A stretch of DNA of 64,000 nt from Burkholderiaceae bacterium (GCA_919902775.1 CAKKRJ010000003.1:186001-250000), one strand, 5' to 3'; counted from the stretch's first letter, positions 49,367 to 58,691 are shown. Numbers and translations: made by a program. Notes: generated from the sequence alone by a model not told the origin.

Positions 49367-50271
49367 TATGGCGTGTGAATAGAGAATTGCCGCTTAAGGC
49401 CTTCCATGAAAGCCCGGCTCACCGGCGACAGCGAGCGGCCGATTCGGGTGACGATGCCGATCGGTCTGGACATGGCGGGCCGCTGCAACGGCACCGTCGC
49501 CAGCGCCGTCATGTTCAACAAACTCAGCGCCAAAACCGGTAGGGCCGCGATGCCCAGCCCGGCTTCAATCAAGGCGCCGCAAGAAGCCACGCTGGGGTAT
49601 TCCAGCACCGGGCGCACGGACTCGCGCTGGCGCAAAAACACCGCGTCGGTGACATGCCGGATGCTGCTGTGGGCGCCGGACACGATGCACGGCCGTGTGC
49701 TGAACACCGACCACGGCACGCTGGCGCGGCTGGCCAGCGCGTCGTCGCTGCGGCACACCAGCACAAACGGGTCGTCCAGCAAATGGTGGTATTGCAGCAG
49801 TTGCTGGGGCGCGGGGCGCACGCTGATGCCGAAGTCGGCCCGGCCCTCTTCCACCAAGGCCAGCAGCGCATCGGCGGGCGCTTCCGTCAATGTGAAGCTG
49901 ACCTGCGGGTGCGTGCGTGAGAACGCCGCCATGGCCTGGGGCAGCAGCGCGATGCCGGTGGAGGGCAACGCCGCCACCGAGATGCTGCCGCTGCGCCCGG
50001 CCATGAACTCGCCAAAGCCGCCCAGGGCGTCGTCAAAGTCACCCAGCACGCGCTGCGCAATGGGCAGCAGTTCGCGGCCCGCGTCGGTGATGCGCACGCG
50101 CCGCGTGTCGCGGTCGAACAGGCGCGCGCCCAGCGTTTGCTCGGCCTGCGCAATGAAGCGGCTGAGCGCCGGTTGTGACTGGCCCAGCTGCAAAGCCGCT
50201 TGCCGAAAGCTGCCTGCCTTGGCCACCTGGACAAAGGCTTCCAGCTGCCTGAGGGTCAAATCGATGCGCAT
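49366..50271 (-). CDS. LysR family regulator divergent from a CoA-transferase gene
   Basis: A 301-residue protein. N-terminal winged helix (LRQLEAFVQVAKAGSFRQAA, QSQPALSRFIAQAEQTLGAR) and a periplasmic-binding-like effector domain (residues 90-300). It belongs to a LysR subgroup near CynR/CbL-like factors. It is divergent from the CoA-transferase at 50379; a perfect palindrome in between may be its site. Confidence 0.9.
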   Translation of the reverse strand: MRIDLTLRQLEAFVQVAKAGSFRQAALQLGQSQPALSRFIAQAEQTLGARLFDRDTRRVRITDAGRELLPIAQRVLGDFDDALGGFGEFMAGRSGSISVAALPSTGIALLPQAMAAFSRTHPQVSFTLTEAPADALLALVEEGRADFGISVRPAPQQLLQYHHLLDDPFVLVCRSDDALASRASVPWSVFSTRPCIVSGAHSSIRHVTDAVFLRQRESVRPVLEYPSVASCGALIEAGLGIAALPVLALSLLNMTALATVPLQRPAMSRPIGIVTRIGRSLSPVSRAFMEGLKRQFSIHTP

Positions 50272-50283
50272 TCATTGATCCTG

Positions 50284-50299
50284 TTTTGTGATCACAAAA
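50284..50299. promoter_or_regulatory. 16-bp palindrome TTTTGTGATCACAAAA
   Basis: A perfect palindrome, 12 bases from the LysR start and 79 from the CoA-transferase start. It contains a T-N11-A LysR box and also resembles a CRP/FNR-like half-site pair (TGTGA/TCACA), so either kind of regulator could bind. Confidence 0.7.
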
Positions 50300-50378
50300 A
50301 TGCAAATATAGCGCTTCCCACATCAATGCCTTGTGCCTAGACTGGCGCACATCAGAAACGACATCAAAGAGATTCGAT

Positions 50379-51542
50379 ATGACGGGTGTGTTGAACGGGG
50401 TGCGCGTGCTGGAACTGGGCCAGGTGCTGGCCGGCCCCTTTGCCGGCGCAATCTTGGCCGACCTGGGCGCCGAGGTGATCAAGCTCGAACGCGTCGAAGG
50501 CGGCGACGACGCACGCCAGATGGGCCCGGCATTTCGGCACGGCGATGCGCTCAATTTTCAGGTCTTCAACCGGGGCAAGCAGTCGGTGGCGCTGGACCTG
50601 AAAAGCGCCGAGGGGCGGGCCGCTTTCGAGCGCCTGGCGGCCGACGCGGACATCTTCATCCACAACCTGCGCCCCGGTGTGCCCGCCGCTTTGGGCATCG
50701 ACGGCCCCGCGCTGTGCGCGCGCCACCCCCGCCTGGTCTATGCCGAAATTTCTGCCTTTGGCAGCACCGGGCCAATGGCGATGAGCCCCGGCTACGAGCC
50801 GCTGGTGCAGGCCTTCAGCGGCCTGTCCAGCACCAACGGCGGACCCGATGACCCGCCCATGCGCTCGGCCGCGTCGATGTGCGATCAGGGCAGCGGCATG
50901 TGGGCCGTGATTGGCGCGTTGGCGCTGCTGCAGCGGCGCCACCAAACCGGGCGCGGCGGCATTGTGCAGACCTCGCTGCTGGAAACCGCCCTGGTCTGGA
51001 ACGGGCAAAAGGCCGACGCCTACGTCAACGAAGGGCGCCTGCCCGTGCGTGACCGCTCTGGCCACCCGGGCTTTGTGCCCTACGAAGCTTTTGAAACACA
51101 GAACGGCCCGCTGCTGATCTGCTGCGGCAATGACCGTTTGTTTGCCAAGCTGGCCGCCGCGCTGGGGCGCAGCGATTGGGTGGCCGACCCGCGCTTTGCC
51201 AGCAACCGCGCGCGCCTGGCGCACAAGGCGGCTTTGCTGGCCGAGCTGGCGCCCCTGCTGCAAGCCAAGCCCCGCGCGCAGTGGATAGAAACCTTCGAAG
51301 CCGCCGGTGTGCCCTGCGCGCCCATCCACAGCGTGCCCGAAGCGCTGGCCCACCCGCAGGTGCAGGCGCTGGGCATGTTGGCGCCCGTGCCGGGCGAAGA
51401 CTTTTCACTCACCGCCTTGCCGCTGCTTTTGGACGGCCAACGACCCGCCCTGCGCAGCGCCGCGCCGCGCCTGGGCGAGCACAACGCACAGCACCACATT
51501 CCGCCCCTTTCGCAAGCCCACACCAACAAGGAAACACCATGA
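50379..51542 (+). CDS. CaiB/BaiF family III CoA-transferase
   Basis: A 387-residue protein. VRVLELGQVLAGPFAGAILA, then DLGAEVIKLERVEGGDDAR at the start, NLRPGVPAALGID and the expected catalytic Asp in SMCDQGSGMWAVIGALALLQ are family marks. It moves CoA between an organic acid and an acyl-CoA. It is divergent from a LysR gene and followed, past a repeat, by an AtuA-like gene, suggesting a catabolic cluster for a branched or terpene-like acid. Substrate unknown. Confidence 0.92.
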   Translation: MTGVLNGVRVLELGQVLAGPFAGAILADLGAEVIKLERVEGGDDARQMGPAFRHGDALNFQVFNRGKQSVALDLKSAEGRAAFERLAADADIFIHNLRPGVPAALGIDGPALCARHPRLVYAEISAFGSTGPMAMSPGYEPLVQAFSGLSSTNGGPDDPPMRSAASMCDQGSGMWAVIGALALLQRRHQTGRGGIVQTSLLETALVWNGQKADAYVNEGRLPVRDRSGHPGFVPYEAFETQNGPLLICCGNDRLFAKLAAALGRSDWVADPRFASNRARLAHKAALLAELAPLLQAKPRAQWIETFEAAGVPCAPIHSVPEALAHPQVQALGMLAPVPGEDFSLTALPLLLDGQRPALRSAAPRLGEHNAQHHIPPLSQAHTNKETP

Positions 51543-51670
51543 CCCCGCGCTGGACCCACACCCTGATGGCCGCTGCCCTGGCGCAATTCCAGGCCGACGA
51601 TGCCAAGAAGTGGGGCACGGTCATTCGCGCGCGGGGGCGCGCTCCCACAAGGGTTCGGCGGTTTTTGTAG
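51540..51670 (+). pseudogene. short ORF interrupted by a REP-like element
   Basis: ATG 51540 overlaps the CoA-transferase stop (ATGA). It encodes PRWTHTLMAAALAQFQADDA then KKWGTVI before running into the repeat at 51625 and stopping at 51668-51670. The overlap suggests a real second gene whose remainder was lost or replaced by the repeat. No family recognised from 27 residues. Confidence 0.3.
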
Positions 51671-51716
51671 ACAGGAGGCCGCCCCTGCGGCCGAAGGCTG
51701 TTCTTTCACAGTAACA
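51625..51716. repeat. REP-like palindromic element 5 (long form)
   Basis: Starts in the GCGCGCGGGGGCGCGCTCCC stretch, goes on with CACAAGGGTTCGGCGGTTTT, the core GGCCGCCCCTGCGGCC and GGCTGTTCTTTCACAGTAAC. An inverted, almost identical copy of the whole is at 55283-55376. Confidence 0.85.
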
Positions 51717-51744
51717 AAGGCCTGCGGTCACGCGCAGGACAACC

Positions 51745-53619
51745 ATGGAGAAAAAGATGAAACAACAGCAGCTGGTGCGTATCGGCGGGGCCTCGGGCTT
51801 TTGGGGTGACTCCAGCGCAGGCGCGCCGCAACTCGTGGCCAGCGGCCAGATCGACTACCTGGTGTTCGACTATTTGGCCGAACTCACCATGTCCATCCTG
51901 GCCTCGGCGCGGCTCAAAAAGCCCGAGCTGGGCTATGCCACGGACTTTGTCTCGGTGGCCATGAAGTCTGTGCTGCGCGATGTGCTGGCCAAGGGCATCC
52001 GCGTGGTCAGCAACGCGGGCGGCGTCAACCCCCAAGGCTGCGCCGACGCCTTGCATGCGCTGGCCGCCGAACTGGGCGTGGCGGTGAAGATCGCCGTGGT
52101 CAGCGGCGACGACGTGATGCCGCAGCTGACGCAGTTGCGCGCGGCGCAGCCACCCATCACCGAGCTGCAAAGCGGCGCGCCCTTGCCCGACAAGGTGCTC
52201 AGCGCCAACGCCTATCTGGGCGCCGCGCCGATCACGGCGGCACTCGATGCGGGCGCGCAAATCGTCATCACCGGCCGCTGCGTGGACTCGGCCGTGACGC
52301 TGGGCATTCTGGTGCACGAATTCGGCTGGACGCCGCAGCAGTTCGACCAACTGGCTGGCGGTAGCCTGGCCGGCCACATCATCGAATGCGGTTGCCAGGC
52401 CACGGGCGGGCTGCACACCGATTGGGAGCGTGTGCCCGACTGGGCGCACATCGGCTACCCCATCGTTGAATGCGCGCCCGACGGCAGCTTCAGCGTCACC
52501 AAGCCCAAGGGCACCGGCGGGCTGATCGCTCCGCAATGCGTGGCCGAGCAATTGGTCTATGAAATCCATGACCCGGCGCGCTACCTGCTGCCCGATGTGG
52601 TGTGCGATTTCACGCAAGTGCGCATCAGCCAGACCGACCCCGACCATGTGCGGGTGAGCAGCGCGCGCGGCCATGCGCCCACGGACACATACAAGGTCTG
52701 CGCCACCTACATGGACGGCTTCAAGACCACGGCGCAACTGACCGTGGTCGGCTTCGATGCCGTGGCCAAGGCCCAGCGCACGGGCCAGGCGATCCTGGAA
52801 CGTGTGGGCGAAATGCTGAGCGCGCAAGGTCTGCCGCCCTTCAGCGCGACACAGTTGGAAGTGCTGGGCGCCGAATCCTGCTACGGCCCCTTGCGCCACC
52901 CCGCCGTGGCGCAAACACGCGAAGCCGTCCTGCGCCTGTCGGCGCGCCACCCCGTCAAAGCGGCGCTGCAACTGCTGACGATGGAAGTGGCGCCCGCAGG
53001 CACCTCGTGGGCACCCGGCACCACCGGCTCCGGTGGGCGAGCCAGCGTGTCGCCGCTGATCCGGCAATACGCCTTCTTGCTGGACAAGCGCCAAATCCAA
53101 GTCAGCGTGACGCTCAACGGCACGCTGCTCTCAGCGCCCAAAGGCACTGCAGCGCCCGATGAAAAAACCCAGATAGTGACCGACCCTGCCGCTGCCCCGC
53201 AGGTGCCGGAACCGGTGCTGGCCGAACCCGTCGACAGTGACATAGATGGTGACATGAACAGTGACATGGAGGGGGACATGGATGAGGCAACGGTCGAAGT
53301 GCCGCTGATTCGCCTGGCCTGGGCGCGCTCGGGCGACAAGGGCGACACCTCCAACATCGGCGTGATCGCCCGCAAGCCCGAGTGGCTGCCGCTGCTGCGC
53401 CAACAACTTTCCGAAGTGCGCGTGGCCGAGCATCTGAGCCACCTCATGACGGGCCGCGTGACCCGCTACGAACTGCCGGGCATTCACGCCTTCAATTTCG
53501 TGTGCGAGCAAGCCCTGGGCGGTGGCGGCATGGCCTCGCTGCGCAATGACGCGCTGGGCAAGGGCATGGGGCAGATCCTGCTGGCCATGCCGGTGCGCGT
53601 ACCTCGACATTGGGTCTGA
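51745..53619 (+). CDS. AtuA-like (DUF1446) protein with C-terminal AtuA-like domain
   Basis: A 624-residue protein. Residues 1-450 form a DUF1446/AtuA domain (VRIGGASGFWGDSSAGAPQL, YLVFDYLAELTMSILASAR, ITGRCVDSAVTLG). Residues about 520-620 form the small AtuA-like ferredoxin-fold domain (LARARSGDKGDTSNIGVIAR type: LAWARSGDKGDTSNIG). The two halves are often separate genes; here they are fused through a linker with repeated DGDM/SDM units. AtuA is part of acyclic terpene utilisation, but many relatives act on other CoA thioesters. A second ATG at 51757 is possible. Confidence 0.85.
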   Translation: MEKKMKQQQLVRIGGASGFWGDSSAGAPQLVASGQIDYLVFDYLAELTMSILASARLKKPELGYATDFVSVAMKSVLRDVLAKGIRVVSNAGGVNPQGCADALHALAAELGVAVKIAVVSGDDVMPQLTQLRAAQPPITELQSGAPLPDKVLSANAYLGAAPITAALDAGAQIVITGRCVDSAVTLGILVHEFGWTPQQFDQLAGGSLAGHIIECGCQATGGLHTDWERVPDWAHIGYPIVECAPDGSFSVTKPKGTGGLIAPQCVAEQLVYEIHDPARYLLPDVVCDFTQVRISQTDPDHVRVSSARGHAPTDTYKVCATYMDGFKTTAQLTVVGFDAVAKAQRTGQAILERVGEMLSAQGLPPFSATQLEVLGAESCYGPLRHPAVAQTREAVLRLSARHPVKAALQLLTMEVAPAGTSWAPGTTGSGGRASVSPLIRQYAFLLDKRQIQVSVTLNGTLLSAPKGTAAPDEKTQIVTDPAAAPQVPEPVLAEPVDSDIDGDMNSDMEGDMDEATVEVPLIRLAWARSGDKGDTSNIGVIARKPEWLPLLRQQLSEVRVAEHLSHLMTGRVTRYELPGIHAFNFVCEQALGGGGMASLRNDALGKGMGQILLAMPVRVPRHWV

Positions 53620-53621
53620 TT

Positions 53622-54107
53622 TCAGAGTGCCCGGCTGTAGCGCTGCGGGTAAACCTGGTTCAGCAGACGGCCGCTGTCATCATTGGCCGGGATGTTGCCG
53701 GTGCGAATGGCTTCGACCAGTTCGGCGTTCACCTGCGCACGGGTTTTGCCTTCTGCGGTGGGCTTGGCCGGGTAGCGGGTGGGGGCGAGCTGATTGAGCT
53801 TGAGCCCACTTTCATCGTTGGCGATGATGTCACCGGTGCGGACCGCTTCAGCCAGTTCGGCTTTGATTTGCGCGCGGGTCTGGCCTTGAGCCGCAGGCTT
53901 GGCGGGGTACAGGCCAGGCGACAGTTCGTTGGCTTTTTGGCCAGTCTCGTTGTTGGCGACGATGTCACCGGTGCGGATGGCCTGGGCCAGTTCGGCCTTG
54001 ACCTGCGCACGGGTTTTTGGGGCCGAGGCGTCGGTCGCAGCGGTGGCATGGCTGCCAGCAAAGGCGGCCAAGGCAATGGCGAGGGCGGAGAGGGCAGTGC
54101 GGTTCAT
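53622..54107 (-). CDS. exported DUF4148 repeat protein, second copy
   Basis: A 161-residue protein from ATG 54107 (AAGGAAATTGAAC upstream). Signal peptide residues 1-24 (ALAIALAAFAGSHATA). Three or four DUF4148 repeats with KTRAQVKAELAQAIRTGDI and LYPAKPAAQGQTRAQ. Paralogue of the 17635-18066 product. It ends two bases from the stop of the convergent AtuA-like gene and is divergent from a LysR gene. Confidence 0.85.
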   Translation of the reverse strand: MNRTALSALAIALAAFAGSHATAATDASAPKTRAQVKAELAQAIRTGDIVANNETGQKANELSPGLYPAKPAAQGQTRAQIKAELAEAVRTGDIIANDESGLKLNQLAPTRYPAKPTAEGKTRAQVNAELVEAIRTGNIPANDDSGRLLNQVYPQRYSRAL

Positions 54108-54192
54108 GTTCAATTTCCTTTCAAGTCAATCCTGGGTTGCCGGTCGAAATGACCGGCTTTGTATCCCCTCGATGCGGTCTGGCTTGGAGGGC

Positions 54193-54274
54193 TGCATCGA
54201 TGGGTTGAACTTTAAAATTTCTGTTTGAGTAGAAAAATAGCCAATCAGGCACTGATACGTTTCTAAATTAGAAA
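54193..54274. promoter_or_regulatory. divergent promoter region with LysR operator, copy 2
   Basis: The block GCATCGATGGGTTGAACTTT then AAAATTTCTG matches 18154-18185. A perfect TTTCTAA-A-TTAGAAA palindrome is at 54260-54274, 36 bp before the LysR start, corresponding to 18224-18238. Confidence 0.8.
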
Positions 54275-54310
54275 TAATCGAGGTCTTGAAATTCTGTGCT
54301 GGAGCTCCCT

Positions 54311-55243
54311 GTGGACCGTTTGCAGTCAATGCGTGTGTTTGAGCGTGTGGTGGTCGAGGGCGGTTTTGCGGCGGCTGCCCGTGCCCTGGACATGTCGTCG
54401 CCTGTCGTCACCCGCCTTGTGGCCGATCTGGAAGAGCATCTGGGCACGCGCCTGTTGCAGCGTTCCACCCGACGCTTGTCGCTGACCGAAGCGGGCCAGC
54501 AATACCTGGGCCGTGTGCGCAGCATCCTGCAGGACATCGACGATGCCGATGCCGCCGCCCGCTCCCAGACCCAAGAGTTGGCGGGCCTGCTGCGCTTGCA
54601 CGCGCCCCCGGCGTTGGCCAGTTACGTGATCGCGCCCTTGCTGGCAGAGTTTCGCCGGCGGCACCCCAAAATTTCGATTGAACTGGAGGTCGAGAACCTG
54701 CGTGAGCTGCCCATTGAAGACTTTGACATCACCTTGCTGGGGACAGACAGCAACTTTGATGGCGACGTGATTGCGCGCAAGGTGCTGGAGTCCGAGGCCA
54801 TTCTGGTGGCCTCGCCCGAATACCTGCGTCGGCGCACCACGCCGCTGCAACCGCAGGACCTTGTGGCGCACGATTGCCTGTGCCTGAGAATGCCCAACAT
54901 GCGCAGCCGTGTCTGGCAGATGTGGTGCCCAGACAATCCGGGTCAACCCACCCACATCGAGATCGCGCCTGTGCTGCTGGCCAACCACACCGACAGCTTG
55001 CTGCGCGCCGCGCTGGATGGGGCAGGCATCGTCTCCGTGGCCGTGGACATGGTGGCGCCTTACCTGACCCGAGGTGAGCTGGTGCGTGTGCTGGCACCTT
55101 GGATGACCGGCCGCCTGACCATGTACGCGGCGCTGCCGAGTCGTAAATTCATGCCACAGCGCACCCGGGTGTTTCTTGATTTTCTGATTGAGGAAACCCG
55201 CTTGCAGACGGCCCGGGCCTTACAGGCCTGCAGCGTTTGCTGA
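54311..55243 (+). CDS. LysR family transcriptional regulator, second copy
   Basis: A 310-residue protein. GTG 54311 is chosen because GGAG lies six bases upstream and the sequence then starts like the paralogue at 18276 (VDRLQSMRVFERVVVEGGFA); GTG 54296 would add five residues. Helix-turn-helix at residues 15-55, effector domain after 90. About 70 N-terminal residues are nearly identical with the first copy, so both probably read the same operator. Confidence 0.92.
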   Translation: MDRLQSMRVFERVVVEGGFAAAARALDMSSPVVTRLVADLEEHLGTRLLQRSTRRLSLTEAGQQYLGRVRSILQDIDDADAAARSQTQELAGLLRLHAPPALASYVIAPLLAEFRRRHPKISIELEVENLRELPIEDFDITLLGTDSNFDGDVIARKVLESEAILVASPEYLRRRTTPLQPQDLVAHDCLCLRMPNMRSRVWQMWCPDNPGQPTHIEIAPVLLANHTDSLLRAALDGAGIVSVAVDMVAPYLTRGELVRVLAPWMTGRLTMYAALPSRKFMPQRTRVFLDFLIEETRLQTARALQACSVC

Positions 55244-55282
55244 TGGGGGGTGGCCTGCGCAGACCGCCTGGTTTGCGCGCAG

Positions 55283-55376
55283 TTGTTACTGTGAAAGAAC
55301 AGCCTTCGGCCGCAGGGGCGGCCTCCCACAAAAACCGCCGAACCCTTGTGGGAGCGCGCCCCTGCGCGCGAATGTC
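55283..55376. repeat. REP-like palindromic element 6 (inverted long form)
   Basis: Reads GTTACTGTGAAAGAACAGCC, the inverted core GGCCGCAGGGGCGGCC, CACAAAAACCGCCGAACCC and TTGTGGGAGCGCGCCCCTGC: an inverted copy of element 5. The two enclose 3.6 kb with the AtuA-like gene and the DUF4148/LysR pair. Confidence 0.85.
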
Positions 55377-55510
55377 CATTGACTTTCATCATCCGGGGCG
55401 CCGCCAAGCTGCATGAAAGTTGACCTCTTCTTCGATGACGAGGCGGGTCTGAAAGTGGGCAACACAGACGCTGCTGTCAACGCCGATCTCTTACACCTTG
55501 TTCATTTCGC

Positions 55511-56434
55511 TCAGACCTCCTGCTCCGCTTGCACCGCCTGCAACAGCGCAGGCCAAAGCGCCTGGTGGGAACGCCGGAACCAGTCCAGGTGCCCGATGCT
55601 CTGCAGTCCGAACTCGTGCGGGTGGCACTGGCGTACCGAGCTGCTTGCGTTTGGCCAGCCGGCGATCAGATCCGCCACGCTGTCCGGGTTGGCGATGTCG
55701 TCGTCGCTGGCATGGAAGACTGTGACCGGCGTGCGAACCTCCGCATGCCGGTCCCATTGCGGTTGCGCGCGTACGCCGTAGCGGGCGAATCCACCTGCGG
55801 CGCACCAGCGGCCCCAGTCGATGCCCACCTGTGCGGGCAGGTTCTGGCCCAAGCCCAGTGCGGCGGTGGGCGCGTAGCCCAGCAGGCGTGCTGCCAGCGG
55901 CACGAAGACGCGCAGGCCAAAAATGGCCTTGACGCGAAAGCTGGGCCGCATGGTGTTGAACCAGCCAGTCGATGCTGCCACGCCCACCAGCCGCGCGACC
56001 TTCTGGTGGTTGGGCATGACGCCCAGCATCTGCGCGCCTGCGCTGTGCCCCAGCAACACCGCTTGCGTTGCACCGGTGTGCGCCAGCAGCGCGTCCAGCG
56101 CCGCAGGGATGTCCAGTCGCCCCCAGTCGAGGAGCTCGGCACGGCACTGCTTCAGCGGGCCTTGCAGCGACAGGCCCATGCCGCGGTAGTCGAAGGTCAG
56201 CACGTCGTGGCCCTGCGCTGCCAGCCAGGCGGCAAAGCCACGGTAAAACTGCTGTGGCACGCCAGTGGCGCCGGCCATGAGCACCGGCAGGCGCGGCACG
56301 CTGTCTGGCTGCGAGCCTGGCTCCTCGGCCACAGCACGGGCAAAGAAGTGGCCTGCAAGGCGCACGCCGTCGTCGCCAATGATTTCTATCGGCGCGCCGT
56401 TGTGCACGGCGTTTGGGTTGACCTTGTCATGCAT
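55511..56434 (-). CDS. alpha/beta hydrolase
   Basis: A 307-residue protein from ATG 56434; an upstream-extended reading runs through unrelated sequence. The nucleophile elbow LLGHSAGAQMLG (Ser about residue 118), early strand LMAGATGVPQQFYRGFAAWL and a late His in SIGHLDWFRRSH fit a serine hydrolase or thioesterase. It is downstream of, and on the same strand as, an AraC regulator, 230 bp apart. Substrate unknown. Confidence 0.85.
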   Translation of the reverse strand: MHDKVNPNAVHNGAPIEIIGDDGVRLAGHFFARAVAEEPGSQPDSVPRLPVLMAGATGVPQQFYRGFAAWLAAQGHDVLTFDYRGMGLSLQGPLKQCRAELLDWGRLDIPAALDALLAHTGATQAVLLGHSAGAQMLGVMPNHQKVARLVGVAASTGWFNTMRPSFRVKAIFGLRVFVPLAARLLGYAPTAALGLGQNLPAQVGIDWGRWCAAGGFARYGVRAQPQWDRHAEVRTPVTVFHASDDDIANPDSVADLIAGWPNASSSVRQCHPHEFGLQSIGHLDWFRRSHQALWPALLQAVQAEQEV

Positions 56435-56664
56435 GGGATGGTTCCTAGGAGAATGGCCAAGCTGCTGCACGTGGTGCAGCCAGCGGGCGACGGTCTGTCG
56501 TTCGTCGTCGGGGAAGCCGTCGGCGAGACCCTGCAGGATACGGCATGCGACCGGCAGATCACCCAGTCGTTGGCGGGAAAGCAGCCGTTTGACTTGCAGC
56601 CAGCTCCCAATCCAACACGGCCAACACGTGCGGCTCGGTCGGGTGGCAACACGCCATCCCGAAT

Positions 56665-57693
56665 TCACGCCAACCGGTTTTGATCTGCTGTTTGCTCGCG
56701 CATCCCCGTGGGCGTGCAGTCGAATTGAACAGTGAACCACCGGGTGAAAGAACTCAGGTTGGCGTAACCCAACTGTTCTGCCACACGGCCCATGGAATGC
56801 GAGGTATGGGTGATGTAGCGCTGGGCCAGTTCGCAGCGGACTTCATTGAGCAGCTGTGAAAAACTGACCGCACTGTCGTCTAATCTGCGTTGCAGCGTGC
56901 GCACATTCATGCCCAGACCCGATGCAATCTGGTCCACGCTGGCACGTCCCATGGGCAACAGCAAATAAACCGAACGGCGCACATCGTGCACCAACGAACT
57001 TTCGCCACGTTGGGGCATGGCATCCATGAAGGACTGCGCGTAGCTGGCCATGGCCGCATCGGCACGCGCATTGGGCTTGTCCATGTCGGCCTTCATGCAA
57101 ACCAAGCCGTTGAAATCACTGTCGAAATGGATGGGGCAGCCGAACAGGCGCCGGTGCACCTGCACATCGCTGTTGGCTGGGTGCGTGAAATGCACGGCCT
57201 GTGGTCGCCAATGGGGATTCAAGATGGCCCGAAAAATCAACATCAGCACACCGACCGCCATGTCGGTGGACTGCTGCGTGCTGCCGGCATAGTCGCTCAT
57301 GACCTCCTCTCGGATCAAGGTGGTTTTGCCCACATCCTCCATGTGCATGCCCAGGGATTCATTGAGGATGTGCCGGTATTGGGCGATGGTCTGCAAAGCC
57401 ATGCGCATGGACGGCTGATGGGTCAGCAACAGGCTGATGGGACCGAAATCCGAGAGCAACCGCGCTTCGGCCATCAGCAGCCCAAAGGTGCTGCAACCGC
57501 TTTCCTGGGCCGAAATTTCCAACAGGGCCAATGCATTGTGCAGCGGAATCAGCTGGGTGGGTGACGACAGCATGCGGGGGGTCAAACCCACTTTGCGCAG
57601 CATCAGCGCTGGGTTCAAGCCCAATCGCTTGGCGACTTCGTTGTAATGCGACAAAACGCCAGCGCGAATCTGCAAGGCATTGCGGGTGCTCAT
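56665..57693 (-). CDS. AraC family regulator (OruR/ArgR-like)
   Basis: A 342-residue protein. N-terminal arabinose-binding-like domain (LGLNPALMLRKVGLTPRMLS, residues 20-210) and C-terminal double helix-turn-helix (ASGLGMNVRTLQRRLDDSAV, VAEQLGYANLSSFTRWFTVQ). Divergent from the dioxygenase operon at 57834, which it probably controls. The 140-bp intergenic space contains AT-rich patches but no clear repeat. Confidence 0.9.
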   Translation of the reverse strand: MSTRNALQIRAGVLSHYNEVAKRLGLNPALMLRKVGLTPRMLSSPTQLIPLHNALALLEISAQESGCSTFGLLMAEARLLSDFGPISLLLTHQPSMRMALQTIAQYRHILNESLGMHMEDVGKTTLIREEVMSDYAGSTQQSTDMAVGVLMLIFRAILNPHWRPQAVHFTHPANSDVQVHRRLFGCPIHFDSDFNGLVCMKADMDKPNARADAAMASYAQSFMDAMPQRGESSLVHDVRRSVYLLLPMGRASVDQIASGLGMNVRTLQRRLDDSAVSFSQLLNEVRCELAQRYITHTSHSMGRVAEQLGYANLSSFTRWFTVQFDCTPTGMREQTADQNRLA

Positions 57694-57833
57694 GAAATCT
57701 TCTCAAAAAAGTGGGTGTTCGGGGGCAAGACCATTGTCGTCAAATGTTAACAAAAAGTCATGGATTGGCAAGTTCAATGTGCGCCATGACGGCTAAATTC
57801 AGACACCGAATTCAATCCAAATTAGGAGACCCC

Positions 57834-58691
57834 ATGCGCATCGAACCCCTGACCTGTGCCATCGGCGCAGAACTGGTGAATGTCAACCTGGCAGACGCCG
57901 TGCACGACGATGGCCTGTTCCAGGAAATTTACGCCGCCTTGCTCAAGCACAAGGTCCTGTTCCTTCGTGACCAGCCGCTGGACAAGCTGTCGCGCCTGGA
58001 CCACATGGCTTTCGCACAAAAACTCGGCCCGCTGGAAGACCACCCCATGGTGCCCAGCCACCCCGAAGCACCCGGTCTGGTGCAGATCTACAAAAGCCCT
58101 GACAGCCCCATCGATCGCTACGAAAACGCCTGGCACACCGACGGCACTTTTCGGGAAAAGCCTGCGCTGGGTTGCGTGCTGCGTTGCATCGAATGCCCGC
58201 CTGTGGGTGGCGACACCATCTGGGCCAATATGGGTTTGGCTTACGACAAATTGCCCGACAGCGTGAAGCAGCAAATTGAAGGTCTGATTGCCAACCACAG
58301 CTTCAACTCATCTTTCGCTGCTGCCATGCCCATCGAAAAACGCCTGGCCATGAAAGCGCAATACCCCGATGCCGAACACCCGGTCATCCGAACCCATCCC
58401 GACACCGGCGAAAAAATACTGTTTGTCAATGGTTTCACCACGCACTTTGTGAACTACCACAACAAGGACAAAGTCCGTTGCGGCCAGGACTTCAACCAAG
58501 GTGGGGGCGACCTGCTGCAGTACCTGATCAGCCAGGCCTACATTCCCGAATACCAGGTGCGCTGGCGCTGGAAGCCCTACAGCGTGGCCATCTGGGACAA
58601 CCGCGCCACGCAGCACTATGCCGTCATGGACTACCCGCCGTGCCACCGCAAGATGGAGCGCGCAGGCATCGTCGGCACCAAACCTTTCTGA
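57834..58691 (+). CDS. TauD/TfdA family 2-oxoglutarate dioxygenase
   Basis: A 285-residue protein with TAGGAG before ATG. Iron ligands: ENAWHTDGTF (H-x-D) and the distal His in DNRATQHYAVMDY; the R of CHRKMERAG should bind 2-oxoglutarate. TauD/TfdA enzymes hydroxylate small acids, releasing sulfite, phenols or amines. First gene of an operon with a BKACE enzyme and a DsbA-like protein. Substrate unknown. Confidence 0.92.
   Translation: MRIEPLTCAIGAELVNVNLADAVHDDGLFQEIYAALLKHKVLFLRDQPLDKLSRLDHMAFAQKLGPLEDHPMVPSHPEAPGLVQIYKSPDSPIDRYENAWHTDGTFREKPALGCVLRCIECPPVGGDTIWANMGLAYDKLPDSVKQQIEGLIANHSFNSSFAAAMPIEKRLAMKAQYPDAEHPVIRTHPDTGEKILFVNGFTTHFVNYHNKDKVRCGQDFNQGGGDLLQYLISQAYIPEYQVRWRWKPYSVAIWDNRATQHYAVMDYPPCHRKMERAGIVGTKPF

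Noticed and set aside
51706-53100. 464-codon minus-strand ORF
   Set aside because: Shadow of the AtuA-like gene; low-complexity composition, no ribosome binding site.
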